Shown in pieces: positions 52,634 to 62,117 of a stretch of 64,000 nucleotides of DNA (position 1 is the first letter of the stretch; each line of letters opens with the position of its first letter). A program made the translations under genes and the position numbers. The notes under the pieces are model-generated. The model saw nothing but the letters and a program-made list of their open reading frames with translations, made no database searches and was not told the DNA's origin. The DNA is from JBBQED01 sp038320345. Lineage in GTDB: Bacteria; Bacteroidota; Bacteroidia; AKYH767-A; OLB10. The stretch lies in contig JBBQED010000005.1 in assembly GCA_038320345.1 (NCBI GenBank), positions 1 to 64,000 on the forward strand, written 5' to 3'.

Positions 52634-54780
52634 TATTTCGCGTTGAAGGTTGGTGTAATTCCCATATTATAAAACAAGAAAGAATAAATATCGGCATACT
52701 CACTCATGACTTTTGTGAGCGGTTTACCAGCACCATGTCCAGCTTTCACATCCACACGAATTAAAGTTGGTAATGGTCCTTTCTGATGTTCTTGTAAGGT
52801 AGCGATATATTTAAAAGAATGTGCAGGAACTACACGATCATCATGATCGGCAGTAGATACCATTGTTGCTGGATATGATTTATCAGTGATATTATGCAAT
52901 GGAGAATATTTGTAGAGGTTTTTAAAATCCGCTTCTTTATCACTAGATCCATATTCAACTACCCATCCCCAGCCGACAGTAAATTTCTGAAAGCGGAGCA
53001 TATCCATCACGCCCACTTGAGGGAAAGCAACTTTGAAAAGATCGGGACGCTGGTTGATGACGGCACCAATTAATAATCCACCATTGGAGCCACCCATACA
53101 CGCCAATTTTGACGGAGAAGAATATTTATTTTTATTGAGGTATTCGGCAGCAGCGATAAAATCATTAAAAACATTTTGCTTCTTCTCTAACATACCTGCT
53201 TTATGCCATGCATCACCATATTCACCACCACCACGGATATTTGCCATCGCAAAGATTCCACCATTTGCAAGAAAAACAATTCTGGAAGCACTGAACGAAG
53301 GCGTAAGGTTGACATTAAATCCACCATATCCATACAACAATGTTGGATTACTTCCATCTTTTACCATTCCTTTTTTATAGGTAAGAAACATCGGAATTTT
53401 AGTGCCATCTTTTGAAGTATAAAATACCTGATCAGTAGTATAGTCTTCTGGGTTAAAGGCAACTTTGGACTGACGGAAAATAAAAGATTTTTTGGTAGCT
53501 ATATCATAACGATAAATAGTAGGAGGGTAGGTAAAAGAAGTAAAGGTGTAGAATACTTCATTATCATCCATAAAACCACTGAAGCCACTCACCGTACCTG
53601 GTGCAGGCATTAGAATTTCATTTTCCAGCACTCCTTCAAATGTATATTGATAAACATGATTCGCTACATCTTGCAAGTAATTCAGGAATAATTTTCCTCC
53701 TGCTGACGAAACAGATTCAAGTAGTGATTTATTTTCTTTCACCACTTCTTTCATTTGTGATTTGAATGATTTTTCAGGATTGAACTTGTCGAGATCAACA
53801 CTAACCAAATGATTATTGGCAGCACCCAAATCGGTCAGTAAAAGTATTTTGGAACCCCGTGAATCTACGATTGAAAAATTATTACTGAATCCTTTTACCA
53901 ATGTTTTAAATTCAGCTGCGGGATCTCTTAAATCTTTATACAAAATCTGAGTGCCATAAGTACCTTCTGAAACATAGATAAAAAGATAACGTTCATCTTC
54001 GGTTACCTGGGTGCCGTAATAACGTAATGGAAATTGTTTATCCTGAAACACGAGTTGATCTTCCTCTTGTTCAGTGAACATACGATGGTAATATATTTGA
54101 TGGTACTCATTTTTCTTGGACATTTGTTCAGCATCTTCTTGCTCCGGATATCTAGAATAATAAAATCCTTCGCCAGCCCATGAAGCACCTGAAAATTTAA
54201 CCCACTTTAAATTGTCTGAAGTTTTAGTTCTATTTTCAAGACTCATTACTTCAATCCTTTGCCAGTCGGAGCCGGATTCATTAACTCCGTAAGCGATAAA
54301 TTGTTTGTCTTTTGAAAAACCTAATATCGATACCGCTGCAGTGCCATCAGTCGACATTTTGTTTGGATTTATGAATTCATCTTCTGTTCCTTCAAGTCCT
54401 TTCTGAATATACGTGACACTTTGATTTTGCAAGCCATCATTCTTATTAAACAGATAAAAGATTCCCAACTTTACTGGCGATGAATATTTTTCATAATTAA
54501 TAACAGATTTAATACTCGCATAAATTTCACTTCTGAAAGGGATTTTCGCAAGATAGTTTTCAGTTACTTCATTTTGTTTTTCTACCCATTCTTTAACTTC
54601 TTGAGCAGTGTCATTTTCGAGCCAGCGATAGGGATCACTTACTTGGGTTCCGAAATAAGTATCTACCTGATCCACTTTTTTCGTTTCAGGATAGTTCATA
54701 GCAGGAGTTTGAGAATAAACAGAGAGAGTAGTTAAGGTGGCAATTGCTACTGCAAAGCCTCCCTTCAGCATTGATTTCAT
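52633..54780 (-). CDS. Prolyl oligopeptidase family serine peptidase (S9A)
   Basis: 715 residues with signal peptide (MKSMLKGGFAVAIATLTTLS then VYSQ), so exported to the periplasm. N-terminal start PAMNYPETKKVDQVDTYFGT and DPYRWLENDTAQEVKEWV are typical S9A; a seven-bladed propeller follows. The catalytic hydrolase domain has Ser in CMGGSNGGLLIGAVINQRP, Asp in STADHDDRVVPAHS and His in VKAGHGAGKP. It cleaves after proline in short peptides. The TAATG junction with purD is unusual. Confidence 0.95.
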   Translation of the reverse strand: MKSMLKGGFAVAIATLTTLSVYSQTPAMNYPETKKVDQVDTYFGTQVSDPYRWLENDTAQEVKEWVEKQNEVTENYLAKIPFRSEIYASIKSVINYEKYSSPVKLGIFYLFNKNDGLQNQSVTYIQKGLEGTEDEFINPNKMSTDGTAAVSILGFSKDKQFIAYGVNESGSDWQRIEVMSLENRTKTSDNLKWVKFSGASWAGEGFYYSRYPEQEDAEQMSKKNEYHQIYYHRMFTEQEEDQLVFQDKQFPLRYYGTQVTEDERYLFIYVSEGTYGTQILYKDLRDPAAEFKTLVKGFSNNFSIVDSRGSKILLLTDLGAANNHLVSVDLDKFNPEKSFKSQMKEVVKENKSLLESVSSAGGKLFLNYLQDVANHVYQYTFEGVLENEILMPAPGTVSGFSGFMDDNEVFYTFTSFTYPPTIYRYDIATKKSFIFRQSKVAFNPEDYTTDQVFYTSKDGTKIPMFLTYKKGMVKDGSNPTLLYGYGGFNVNLTPSFSASRIVFLANGGIFAMANIRGGGEYGDAWHKAGMLEKKQNVFNDFIAAAEYLNKNKYSSPSKLACMGGSNGGLLIGAVINQRPDLFKVAFPQVGVMDMLRFQKFTVGWGWVVEYGSSDKEADFKNLYKYSPLHNITDKSYPATMVSTADHDDRVVPAHSFKYIATLQEHQKGPLPTLIRVDVKAGHGAGKPLTKVMSEYADIYSFLFYNMGITPTFNAK

Positions 54781-54864
54781 AAGAAGATGTATTATGCGGT
54801 AAAATTAACGGTTTTGAAGGAGAAAGGAGCTGGACGATACAGCGGCAGCTTAATTTTTTACAGA

Positions 54865-56229
54865 TTATTTGAATTTTAGTTCTTTGGCTGGTATTTCTAG
54901 GGAGGATTTCACTTCTCCTTTTTTATCGAGTGTAATCATCTTGACTTTCCGCTCTTGTCCTTCGCCGCTAATATTCAGAATACTAAAATTATTTACAGAA
55001 ACGAGTGTATTAGGAAGCCGGAAAGTATTATTCATTTCCGATTTTCCTGTGAGGTCAACGGGCTTTGAACTGATCGATGAAGAACAGATATCATAAAGTT
55101 TATACATGCCCTTCGTTTGTACAGTACAAACTTCTGAGAAGTGCCTATCGCCAGTAAGAAAGATAATCCCATCGATTTTATATTGCGCAATAAATGCCAT
55201 CAGTTCATTGAACTCACAAGGATATTTTCTCAATGATTCTTTATCACCCATCGGATTGAGAACTTCATTACCAACAGCAATGAATTTAAAAGTGGCCTTT
55301 GAACTAAGTAAACTATTTTTTAACCAGAGAAGCTGTTTCTCACCCCAATATTTTTTGTCGCAATTGGGTTTACCTCCCAATGAGTCTTTAATCTCATTTG
55401 GCGATCGGAAACTACGATCATCCGTTAAGAAAAAATCACAATCACTCCAGCTAAATTTTGAATAGATACCTTCATTATCCGGTTCTCCATATGATTTATT
55501 CCCCCAGTAATCTTTGAAGAGTTGTTGCGATGCAGCTTTCAGTTCAAAGTAGCGGTTACTATCATTCGGACCATAATCATGATCATCCCATATTGCATAA
55601 TTCGGACGGCTACATAACAGATCTTGCAAGTCGAAATTCTTTCTTTGTGTCGAATAACGGTAATGCATACCCGCTACAGAACTGTAATCCGATTCGCGGA
55701 AAAATAAATTATCACCTAGCCACAACATGAAATCGGTTTTCAAATTAGCCATGGTTGACAGAATACCAGCATCAGGAGTAAAATCTTCATTAGGATTATC
55801 GGTCACAGCATCACGAATATTCGTACACGATCCCATCATGAATGAAAAGTCAGGGGCAGGTTTACGTCCTTCCCAAACTTCCTTCGTTTTAAATGTTTTT
55901 GCTAGCGGAAAAGGAATCGTTTTATTATTGAGCATGATTTCATACTGATACACCGTATTCATCTTGAGCTTCACTAATTCAAATTTAATTGGATTGTACG
56001 GGTTCCCATAATTCCCTTTCGCATCCATCTCATAGTAAAATTCAGTATTGTCTTTTTCCCAGTAGCGAATAGCGGCAGTTTTCACTTCCTGACTTACTTC
56101 AATCCAGATTAATGCTGAACGATGTTCTACAAAGCCAACCATTGGACCAGAAATTAAAAACGGATCCTGAGCGTTTACTATACTGTGACTAAATATCAAT
56201 ATTAGCAATGCACTTATTTTTTTTATCAT
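54865..56229 (-). CDS. PhoD-like alkaline phosphatase/phosphodiesterase
   Basis: 454 residues with signal peptide (MIKKISALLILIFSHSIVNA). A short fibronectin-like N-terminal region (SALIWIEVSQEVKTAAIRYW) precedes the metallophosphatase domain with ligands in MMGSCTNIRD, FMLWLGDNLFFRESD, AIWDDHDYGPNDSN and GIIFLTGDRHFSEV. These fit the PhoD family, which hydrolyses phosphate mono- or diesters in the envelope using Fe/Ca centres. A substrate is not evident. It is monocistronic. Confidence 0.88.
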   Translation of the reverse strand: MIKKISALLILIFSHSIVNAQDPFLISGPMVGFVEHRSALIWIEVSQEVKTAAIRYWEKDNTEFYYEMDAKGNYGNPYNPIKFELVKLKMNTVYQYEIMLNNKTIPFPLAKTFKTKEVWEGRKPAPDFSFMMGSCTNIRDAVTDNPNEDFTPDAGILSTMANLKTDFMLWLGDNLFFRESDYSSVAGMHYRYSTQRKNFDLQDLLCSRPNYAIWDDHDYGPNDSNRYFELKAASQQLFKDYWGNKSYGEPDNEGIYSKFSWSDCDFFLTDDRSFRSPNEIKDSLGGKPNCDKKYWGEKQLLWLKNSLLSSKATFKFIAVGNEVLNPMGDKESLRKYPCEFNELMAFIAQYKIDGIIFLTGDRHFSEVCTVQTKGMYKLYDICSSSISSKPVDLTGKSEMNNTFRLPNTLVSVNNFSILNISGEGQERKVKMITLDKKGEVKSSLEIPAKELKFK

Positions 56230-56466
56230 ACGATTTGCGATTCTTTTTCCTTTCGAATAGATGGTTGGTTGCCTTGCCCTAAATCTAGCAAATTAAAAGT
56301 CGAAATTTTAATAGGATGGTTGCATTTTATAGGGGTACGAATGTTTATAATCCGCTCAGCGATCCCGCTCCAAGTACGTTCACCACTGACTTTGACAGTC
56401 CCACCTAAAAAGAAATTGAATAATCATGTTTAGCTGTATATTAGCTTACTATTCCATTAAGTTAAT

Positions 56467-58536
56467 ATGAAGTATTTATTAAATCTGCTCTTCATTCTAG
56501 TAAGCGCACAGCTTGTTCAGGCTCAAACATTTATAGGAGGAGCAGGGGTAATTCCAGATGATGGTACATCGGTAATGTTTCCGATTACCGTTAGCGGACT
56601 TACTCCCACTACTTTAGATTCCACCTTTGGCCTCGAGAGTGTTTGTATCAATATTATACATCCTTATGATTCAGATTTGGACATCTGGCTCGTGGCACCC
56701 GATGGTACCTATATTGAGTTAAGCACTGGAAATGGTGGATCTGACGATAGCTATATCACCACCTGTTTTAATGATATGGTTTCCTCGATGGTGACTAATG
56801 GTACAGGTCCATTTAACGGGACTTATCACCCCGAAGGTTTTTTGTCAAATGCAAACAACGGGCAAAATCCGAATGGCGATTGGAATCTTTTTGTGCATGA
56901 TACTTATCCGTTTGCAGATGCTGGCCTTCTGCTGAACTGGAATATTACGTTCGGTACAAACCCTGCTGTTCCTTTTGTATTTCCTTCAAGTAATCTCCCG
57001 ATCATTAAAATTAGTACCCTTGGTCAGGTGATCGTTGATAATCCCAAGATCAGTTGCACCATGAAAGTTATTGATAACGGTGCGGGTATCCGAAATAATC
57101 TTTCTGATACGATCTATGCTTATGATGGTAATATTGGAATTGAAATACGTGGCTCCAGCTCTCAAGGATTCCCTAAGAAATCTTTCGGATTTGAAACTAG
57201 AGATACTGCAAATGTAGAAATGGATTTTCCTTTACTCGGTCTCCCAACAGAAAGTGATTGGATCCTAAATGCAAATTACACTGACAAAACATTACTCCGA
57301 AATGTACTTGCGTATGATCTTTCTCAACAGATGGGATATTATGCTTCTCGTCATCGATTTTGTGAAGTGTTTATCAATGGAAACTATCAAGGTGTTTACA
57401 TTCTGATGGAAAAAATTAAGCGAGATGTCAATAGAGTCAATATTTCAAAACTTACAGCAGCAGATACTACAGGCGATGATCTCACGGGAGGGTATATCCT
57501 TAAGATTGATAAAGCAACAGGAAGTGGGGGTTCAGGATGGCAAACTTTATATCCTCCAACCAACAACGGACCTACGCCATCAATACAATATGAATATCCT
57601 GATCCAGCAGTGATTTTACCTGTGCAACAAACCTACATTCATGATTATGTTGATAGTTTTGAAATTGCGTTAAACGGACCACAGTTCAGTAATCCACTTA
57701 CCGGCTATCAGCATTTTATCGAAACACAATCCTTCATTGATTATTTTCTGTTGAATGAATTATCACGGAATGTGGATGGTTATAGAATCAGCACCTTCTT
57801 CTATAAAGCAAAAGATAGTAAGGGTGGAAAGTTACATATGGGTCCTGTTTGGGATTATGATATTGCTTTCGGCAATGCGGATTATTATAATGGGAATATG
57901 GCTTCTGGATGGAGTTATATCTTACCCACTAATACTGATGGATATCAAGTGCCATTTTGGTGGGATCGTTTCCTTCAAGATAGCACCTTCTCCAACGATT
58001 TAAGATGCCGGTGGAATTACTTGCGAAGCAATGTCCTCTCAACACCAAATCTGTATACTTGGATTGATTCTATGGCAGTTTACCTTGATGAAAGTCAGCA
58101 AAGAAATTTTACTATTTGGCCCATTCTCGGAGTGTATGTATGGCCTAATCCTTCTCCAATTCCAACAACTTACCAAGGGGTGATTAATGAGTTGAAAAAT
58201 TTTGTAAGTGCAAGAGCATCTTGGTTAGATACGCATTTACCATCAACTTGCGCAACAGTGGGATTGTCTAGCTTGAATGCCTCGAATGCCGATCTGAAAT
58301 TGAATCCAAATCCAGCATCAGTGAGTACTGAATTAATGTTGGATAATGACTATCATGGTACTATCATGATTTCACTTTATAATGTGCTGGGAGAAAAATT
58401 ATCGCAAGTATCCGCAGAAAAAAATCAAGAAAAATACAGAGAGACAATAGCACTTGAAAAACTTCAAAGTGGAATTTATTTAATAGTCGTACAAGGAAGT
58501 AATTTCCGTTCTACAGTCCGCATGATCAAACAATAA
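56467..58536 (+). CDS. CotH-kinase-family T9SS protein with P-domain
   Basis: 689 residues: signal peptide (MKYLLNLLFILVSAQLVQAQ), proprotein-convertase P-domain (~30-160, HPYDSDLDIWLVAPDGTYIE and NPNGDWNLFVHDTYPF), CotH-like kinase domain (~175-590: NIGIEIRGSSSQGFPKKSFG, DKTLLRNVLAYDLSQQMGYY, FCEVFINGNYQGVYILMEKI, GPVWDYDIAFGNADY) and a T9SS type A sorting domain (LKLNPNPASVSTEL to the end). CotH kinases phosphorylate spore-coat proteins in Bacillus; here the enzyme would act outside the cell, substrate unknown. A similar P-domain is present in the protein at 4593-8390. Confidence 0.88.
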   Translation: MKYLLNLLFILVSAQLVQAQTFIGGAGVIPDDGTSVMFPITVSGLTPTTLDSTFGLESVCINIIHPYDSDLDIWLVAPDGTYIELSTGNGGSDDSYITTCFNDMVSSMVTNGTGPFNGTYHPEGFLSNANNGQNPNGDWNLFVHDTYPFADAGLLLNWNITFGTNPAVPFVFPSSNLPIIKISTLGQVIVDNPKISCTMKVIDNGAGIRNNLSDTIYAYDGNIGIEIRGSSSQGFPKKSFGFETRDTANVEMDFPLLGLPTESDWILNANYTDKTLLRNVLAYDLSQQMGYYASRHRFCEVFINGNYQGVYILMEKIKRDVNRVNISKLTAADTTGDDLTGGYILKIDKATGSGGSGWQTLYPPTNNGPTPSIQYEYPDPAVILPVQQTYIHDYVDSFEIALNGPQFSNPLTGYQHFIETQSFIDYFLLNELSRNVDGYRISTFFYKAKDSKGGKLHMGPVWDYDIAFGNADYYNGNMASGWSYILPTNTDGYQVPFWWDRFLQDSTFSNDLRCRWNYLRSNVLSTPNLYTWIDSMAVYLDESQQRNFTIWPILGVYVWPNPSPIPTTYQGVINELKNFVSARASWLDTHLPSTCATVGLSSLNASNADLKLNPNPASVSTELMLDNDYHGTIMISLYNVLGEKLSQVSAEKNQEKYRETIALEKLQSGIYLIVVQGSNFRSTVRMIKQ

Positions 58537-58545
58537 TTTGAAGTC

Positions 58546-60336
58546 CTAGCTATCAAGTTTCAGTACTGCAAGGAATGCCTGTTGTGGAATTTCAACACTT
58601 CCTACTTGACGCATTCTCTTCTTACCTTCTTTCTGTTTTTCGAGCAGTTTGCGCTTACGGGAAATATCACCACCATAACATTTTGCAGTAACATCTTTAC
58701 GTAATGCTTTCACCGTTTCACGAGCAATAATTTTTGCACCGATAGCGGCTTGAATTACAATCTCGAATTGCTGACGAGTAATGAGTTCTTTTAATTTCTC
58801 ACAGATCTTTTTTCCGAAGTTAAATGAATTACTGCGGTGGATCAATGCGGAAAGTGCATCTACAGGTTCTCCGTTCAAACGAATATCCAGACGTACTAAA
58901 TCACTCGATTGATATCCCGTTTGGTGATAATCGAAGGAAGCATATCCTTTAGATATCGATTTCAGTTTATCGTAAAAATCAAAAACGATTTCTGCCATCG
59001 GCATATGGAATATCAATTCAACACGGTCGGTAGTGAGATAACTTTGATTCATGATCTCACCACGTTTGCCAATGCACAATCCCATAACAGGACCAGTAAA
59101 TTCTGATTTGGTAATGATCGTAGCTTTGATATACGGTTCTTCAATTCTATCGAGACGAACAGGATCAGGAAAGTCGCTCGGATTATTAACTATAAACTCA
59201 TCGCCATTTGTAAGATAAGCACGATAAGAAACGTTAGGAACCGTTGTGATAACAGTCATGTTGAACTCACGCTCTAAACGCTCCTGAACAATTTCCATGT
59301 GCAGCATTCCTAAGAATCCACAACGGAAACCAAAGCCCAGTGCAGCAGAAGATTCAGGTTCAAAAACCAGAGAGGCATCATTCAATTGAAGCTTCTCCAT
59401 TGAATAACGTAACTCTTCGTAATCATCAGTATCAACAGGATAAATTCCAGCAAAAACCATCGGCTTCACATCTTCAAAACCAGTGATAGCCTCTAGACAA
59501 GGATTTTCAACAGTCGTGATAGTATCTCCAACTTTTACTTCTTTTGCATCTTTAATACCGGAAATAATATATCCAACATCGCCAGTTTTAACAACATCGC
59601 GAGGCGTTTTTTCTAACTTCAAAATTCCAATCTCATCAGCATGATAAGCAGAATTAGTTGCGAAAAATTTTACGTGAGCACCTTTATTAATTTCTCCATC
59701 GATAACGCGGTAATAAGCAATAATTCCACGGAAAGAATTAAACACAGAATCAAAGATCAATGCTTTAAAAGGACCAGTTGGATTTCCTTTTGGGGCGGGA
59801 ATTCTATCAACTACTGCGCGGAGGATTTCATGAACGCCCATCCCTGTTTTTCCGGAAGCAGCCATGATTTCACTACGGTCGCAACCCAAGAGATCCACAA
59901 TCTGATCTTTCACCACTTCGGGTTCTGCACTAGGTAAGTCAATTTTATTAAGAATCGGAATGATGGTCAGGTTGTTTTCCAGTGCCAGATAAAGGTTGGA
60001 AATAGTTTGTGCCTGAATACCCTGAGCGGCGTCCACAATCAGTAAAGCACCTTCACAAGCCGCAATGGAACGAGAAACTTCGTAGGAAAAGTCAACGTGA
60101 CCGGGAGTATCGATGAGGTTCAGCACATATTTCTGACCATCCATTTCATAATCCATCTGAATCGCATGACTCTTAATCGTAATCCCACGTTCGCGCTCAA
60201 GATCCATATCATCAAGCACTTGCGCCTGCGAATCACGTTTAGAAACGGTATTGGTGTATTCTAGTAAGCGGTCGGCCAACGTGCTTTTGCCGTGGTCGAT
60301 ATGAGCGATAATGCAGAAATTCCTTATTTTTTCCAT
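58546..60336 (-). CDS. lepA: Translation elongation factor 4 (LepA)
   Basis: 596 residues, standard length. G-domain motifs AHIDHGKSTLADRL, DMDLERERGITIKSHAI, DTPGHVDFSYEV and PILNKIDLPSA are followed by EF-G-like domains and the LepA-specific C-terminus (KCYGGDISRKRKLLEKQKEG, GSVEIPQQAFLAVLKLD). It is a ribosome-associated GTPase that remodels elongation or assembly. Confidence 0.97.
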   Translation of the reverse strand: MEKIRNFCIIAHIDHGKSTLADRLLEYTNTVSKRDSQAQVLDDMDLERERGITIKSHAIQMDYEMDGQKYVLNLIDTPGHVDFSYEVSRSIAACEGALLIVDAAQGIQAQTISNLYLALENNLTIIPILNKIDLPSAEPEVVKDQIVDLLGCDRSEIMAASGKTGMGVHEILRAVVDRIPAPKGNPTGPFKALIFDSVFNSFRGIIAYYRVIDGEINKGAHVKFFATNSAYHADEIGILKLEKTPRDVVKTGDVGYIISGIKDAKEVKVGDTITTVENPCLEAITGFEDVKPMVFAGIYPVDTDDYEELRYSMEKLQLNDASLVFEPESSAALGFGFRCGFLGMLHMEIVQERLEREFNMTVITTVPNVSYRAYLTNGDEFIVNNPSDFPDPVRLDRIEEPYIKATIITKSEFTGPVMGLCIGKRGEIMNQSYLTTDRVELIFHMPMAEIVFDFYDKLKSISKGYASFDYHQTGYQSSDLVRLDIRLNGEPVDALSALIHRSNSFNFGKKICEKLKELITRQQFEIVIQAAIGAKIIARETVKALRKDVTAKCYGGDISRKRKLLEKQKEGKKRMRQVGSVEIPQQAFLAVLKLDS

Positions 60337-60344
60337 TGGGAGTA

Positions 60345-60352
60345 CAAAGGTA
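60345..60352 (-). promoter_or_regulatory. -7 element TACCTTTG of lepA
   Basis: A perfect minus-strand TAnnTTTG match, 8 nt before the lepA ATG. Confidence 0.55.
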
Positions 60353-60479
60353 GTGAACGAAACGGCTGCCGCGACAAACCCACCTGATTTGAGGAGGCGG
60401 ATTTAACATCATTTGTCACATTCCTGTAGTATTCCCGCCAAAATTCTGAAGGAATGTTCGTCAATAAAAGCACGAATTT

Positions 60480-60487
60480 TATCTTTG
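60480..60487 (+). promoter_or_regulatory. -7 element TATCTTTG of the small membrane-protein gene
   Basis: A perfect TAnnTTTG match ending 4 nt before the ATG at 60492. Confidence 0.55.
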
Positions 60488-60491
60488 CAGC

Positions 60492-60635
60492 ATGCAGGAG
60501 AATACCGGAACTCAGGAATCTGATTTTAAAAGATGGCTCAAACGTTTGGGCTGGGCAGGTTTCCTTTTTTTTCTGATTAAAGGACTGATCTGGCTAGGTT
60601 TATTCGCTTGGTTTGGCAAAGAGTTATTAGAATAG
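60492..60635 (+). CDS. Small single-pass membrane protein (47 residues)
   Basis: ATG at 60492 to TAG at 60635: a short polar start (MQENTGTQESDFKRWLKRLG) then one hydrophobic helix (WAGFLFFLIKGLIWLGLFAW). Size and layout fit small conserved Bacteroidota membrane proteins. Support comes from the perfect promoter box immediately upstream and an uninterrupted frame in an otherwise gene-free stretch between lepA and marR. Function unknown. Confidence 0.7.
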   Translation: MQENTGTQESDFKRWLKRLGWAGFLFFLIKGLIWLGLFAWFGKELLE

Positions 60636-60772
60636 TTTCCCATTAAGCTTTTTCACTTTCTTGTTCAGCGTCGATTTATTCCTGTAAGGAATCTAGGTCT
60701 ACCTGACAGGCATAACTTTCTGGGAATTGATTTTTGTAGGTCATATATTGCACGTTGACTTCAAGAGAAAGT

Positions 60773-61375
60773 ATGGAAGAAACAGCACAGTTCGATATTA
60801 ACTTCAAAAATCTGGACGGTAGATTAATAACCGCATTAGAAAAAATTGGAGAAATCTTCAGAGTGATGCTCTGGGATGTAGCCAAAGAAACTGGCCTGAG
60901 TCCCATCCAAATTCAAATCCTGATCTTTCTTCGAAATCATCATGAACCCCTCAGAAGGGTGGCTCATCTTGCCCGTGAATTCAACCTTACAAAAGCAACT
61001 ATTAGTGATACTGTTAGAGTGTTGGAAGAGAAACATTTGATTATTAAATTGCCTGATCCTAATGATGCACGTAGTCAGATCCTTAAACTTACCATAACAG
61101 GCGTTAATATCTCTAAAGAACTTAACCATTTTTCTGATCCCTTGCAATCGGTCTTGGGTAAGATGGAAGAATCAACTAAAGCCGACCTTTATTCTACCAC
61201 TATTAAATTACTAAACCAACTTGCTCAAGATAAAGTCATTAACTCCCAGCGTATGTGTTTTACCTGCACTTTTTTTGATAATCATGGAGTTGGAGGATAT
61301 TGTAATTATCTAAATAAAGATCTTACCCACGGCGAAGTGAAAGTAGATTGTCCGGTGTACACTCCCGCAGCATAA
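60773..61375 (+). CDS. MarR-family regulator with C-terminal Cys cluster
   Basis: 200 residues from the ATG at 60773. The winged-helix MarR domain (~30-150) is clear: GLSPIQIQILIFLRNH, LAREFNLTKATISDTVRVLE and the wing LIIKLPDPNDARSQILKLTI. An added C-terminal region contains RMCFTCTFFDNHGVGGYCNY and, further on, VDCPVYTP, i.e. C-X2-C, C and C. Such a set could bind Fe-S, Zn or act as a redox sensor; this is inference. Its target is unknown; no divergent or immediately following gene suggests one. Confidence 0.88.
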   Translation: MEETAQFDINFKNLDGRLITALEKIGEIFRVMLWDVAKETGLSPIQIQILIFLRNHHEPLRRVAHLAREFNLTKATISDTVRVLEEKHLIIKLPDPNDARSQILKLTITGVNISKELNHFSDPLQSVLGKMEESTKADLYSTTIKLLNQLAQDKVINSQRMCFTCTFFDNHGVGGYCNYLNKDLTHGEVKVDCPVYTPAA

Positions 61376-61393
61376 TTAATACAGTAAACCTTT

Positions 61394-61446
61394 ACCCCTT
61401 TATCCGACTGAATCTTTTCAGTTAAGATGGAGGGGTTCTTTTTTGA
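61394..61446 (+). terminator. Terminator after the MarR gene
   Basis: An outer stem of 11 pairs (ACCCCTTTATC with GATGGAGGGGT, two G-T wobbles) and an inner 6-bp stem (ACTGAA with TTCAGT) around a 4-nt loop, then a T tail. Confidence 0.85.
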
Positions 61447-61522
61447 GATTTCGAGTAGAATTTAATGAGCAGATATTCAGGTAGATAGGAATATCTTCTA
61501 GTAGTGATGCAACTCTTCTACT

Positions 61523-61530
61523 TACTTTTC
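61523..61530 (+). promoter_or_regulatory. Putative -7 element TACTTTTC of the sigma-factor operon
   Basis: It matches TAnnTTTG except for its last base, and ends 5 nt before the ATG at 61536. Confidence 0.35.
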
Positions 61531-61535
61531 CATCT

Positions 61536-62111
61536 ATGCGATTAACTGACCGGAAAGAGATGACGGATGAGCAACTGGTACAACAATGCAAGCTCCGTGA
61601 TGCAAGCGCTCAAAGGCAGTTGTATGACAAGTTTGCGAAAAAGATGTTCGGGGTGTGTTTGCGATATGCCGACCAGCGCGAAGAAGCAGAAGATCTGTTG
61701 CAGGAGAGTTTCGTAAAGGTGTTTGAAAAGGTGAGTTCTTTTAAAGCAGAAGGTTCTCTGGAAGGTTGGATCCGAAGGATAGTCGTTAATACTTCCCTCG
61801 ATCATATTCGAAAACAGAAAATTGTTTGGTCGGGGCAGGAAATTGAAGAAGTACAACATCCTTCCAACGAAGAAACAATGGGTCGCATGGAAGCAAAGGA
61901 TTTGCTGAAATTGATTCAAGAATTGCCGAAAGGATTCAGAACCGTCTTTAACCTTTATGCGATTGAAGGATATCAGCACCACGAAATTGCAGAAATGCTG
62001 AATATCTCAGAAAATACAAGTAAATCACAGTACTCCCGGGCAAGAGCCAAGCTCTCGGAAAAAGTAAATGCCCTCTATAATAATAACCAAAGTATTACGG
62101 CTCATCTGTAG
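61536..62111 (+). CDS. ECF-type RNA polymerase sigma factor
   Basis: 191 residues with sigma-70 region 2 (DASAQRQLYDKFAKKMFGVC, YADQREEAEDLLQESFVKVF, GWIRRIVVNTSLDHIRKQK) and region 4 helix-turn-helix (LPKGFRTVFNLYAIEGYQHH, EIAEMLNISENTSKSQYSRA). It directs RNA polymerase to a specific promoter set. The next gene follows after 6 nt and has an N-terminal cytoplasmic part and a membrane helix, so it may be its anti-sigma or anchor. Confidence 0.93.
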   Translation: MRLTDRKEMTDEQLVQQCKLRDASAQRQLYDKFAKKMFGVCLRYADQREEAEDLLQESFVKVFEKVSSFKAEGSLEGWIRRIVVNTSLDHIRKQKIVWSGQEIEEVQHPSNEETMGRMEAKDLLKLIQELPKGFRTVFNLYAIEGYQHHEIAEMLNISENTSKSQYSRARAKLSEKVNALYNNNQSITAHL

Positions 62112-62117
62112 CATATC

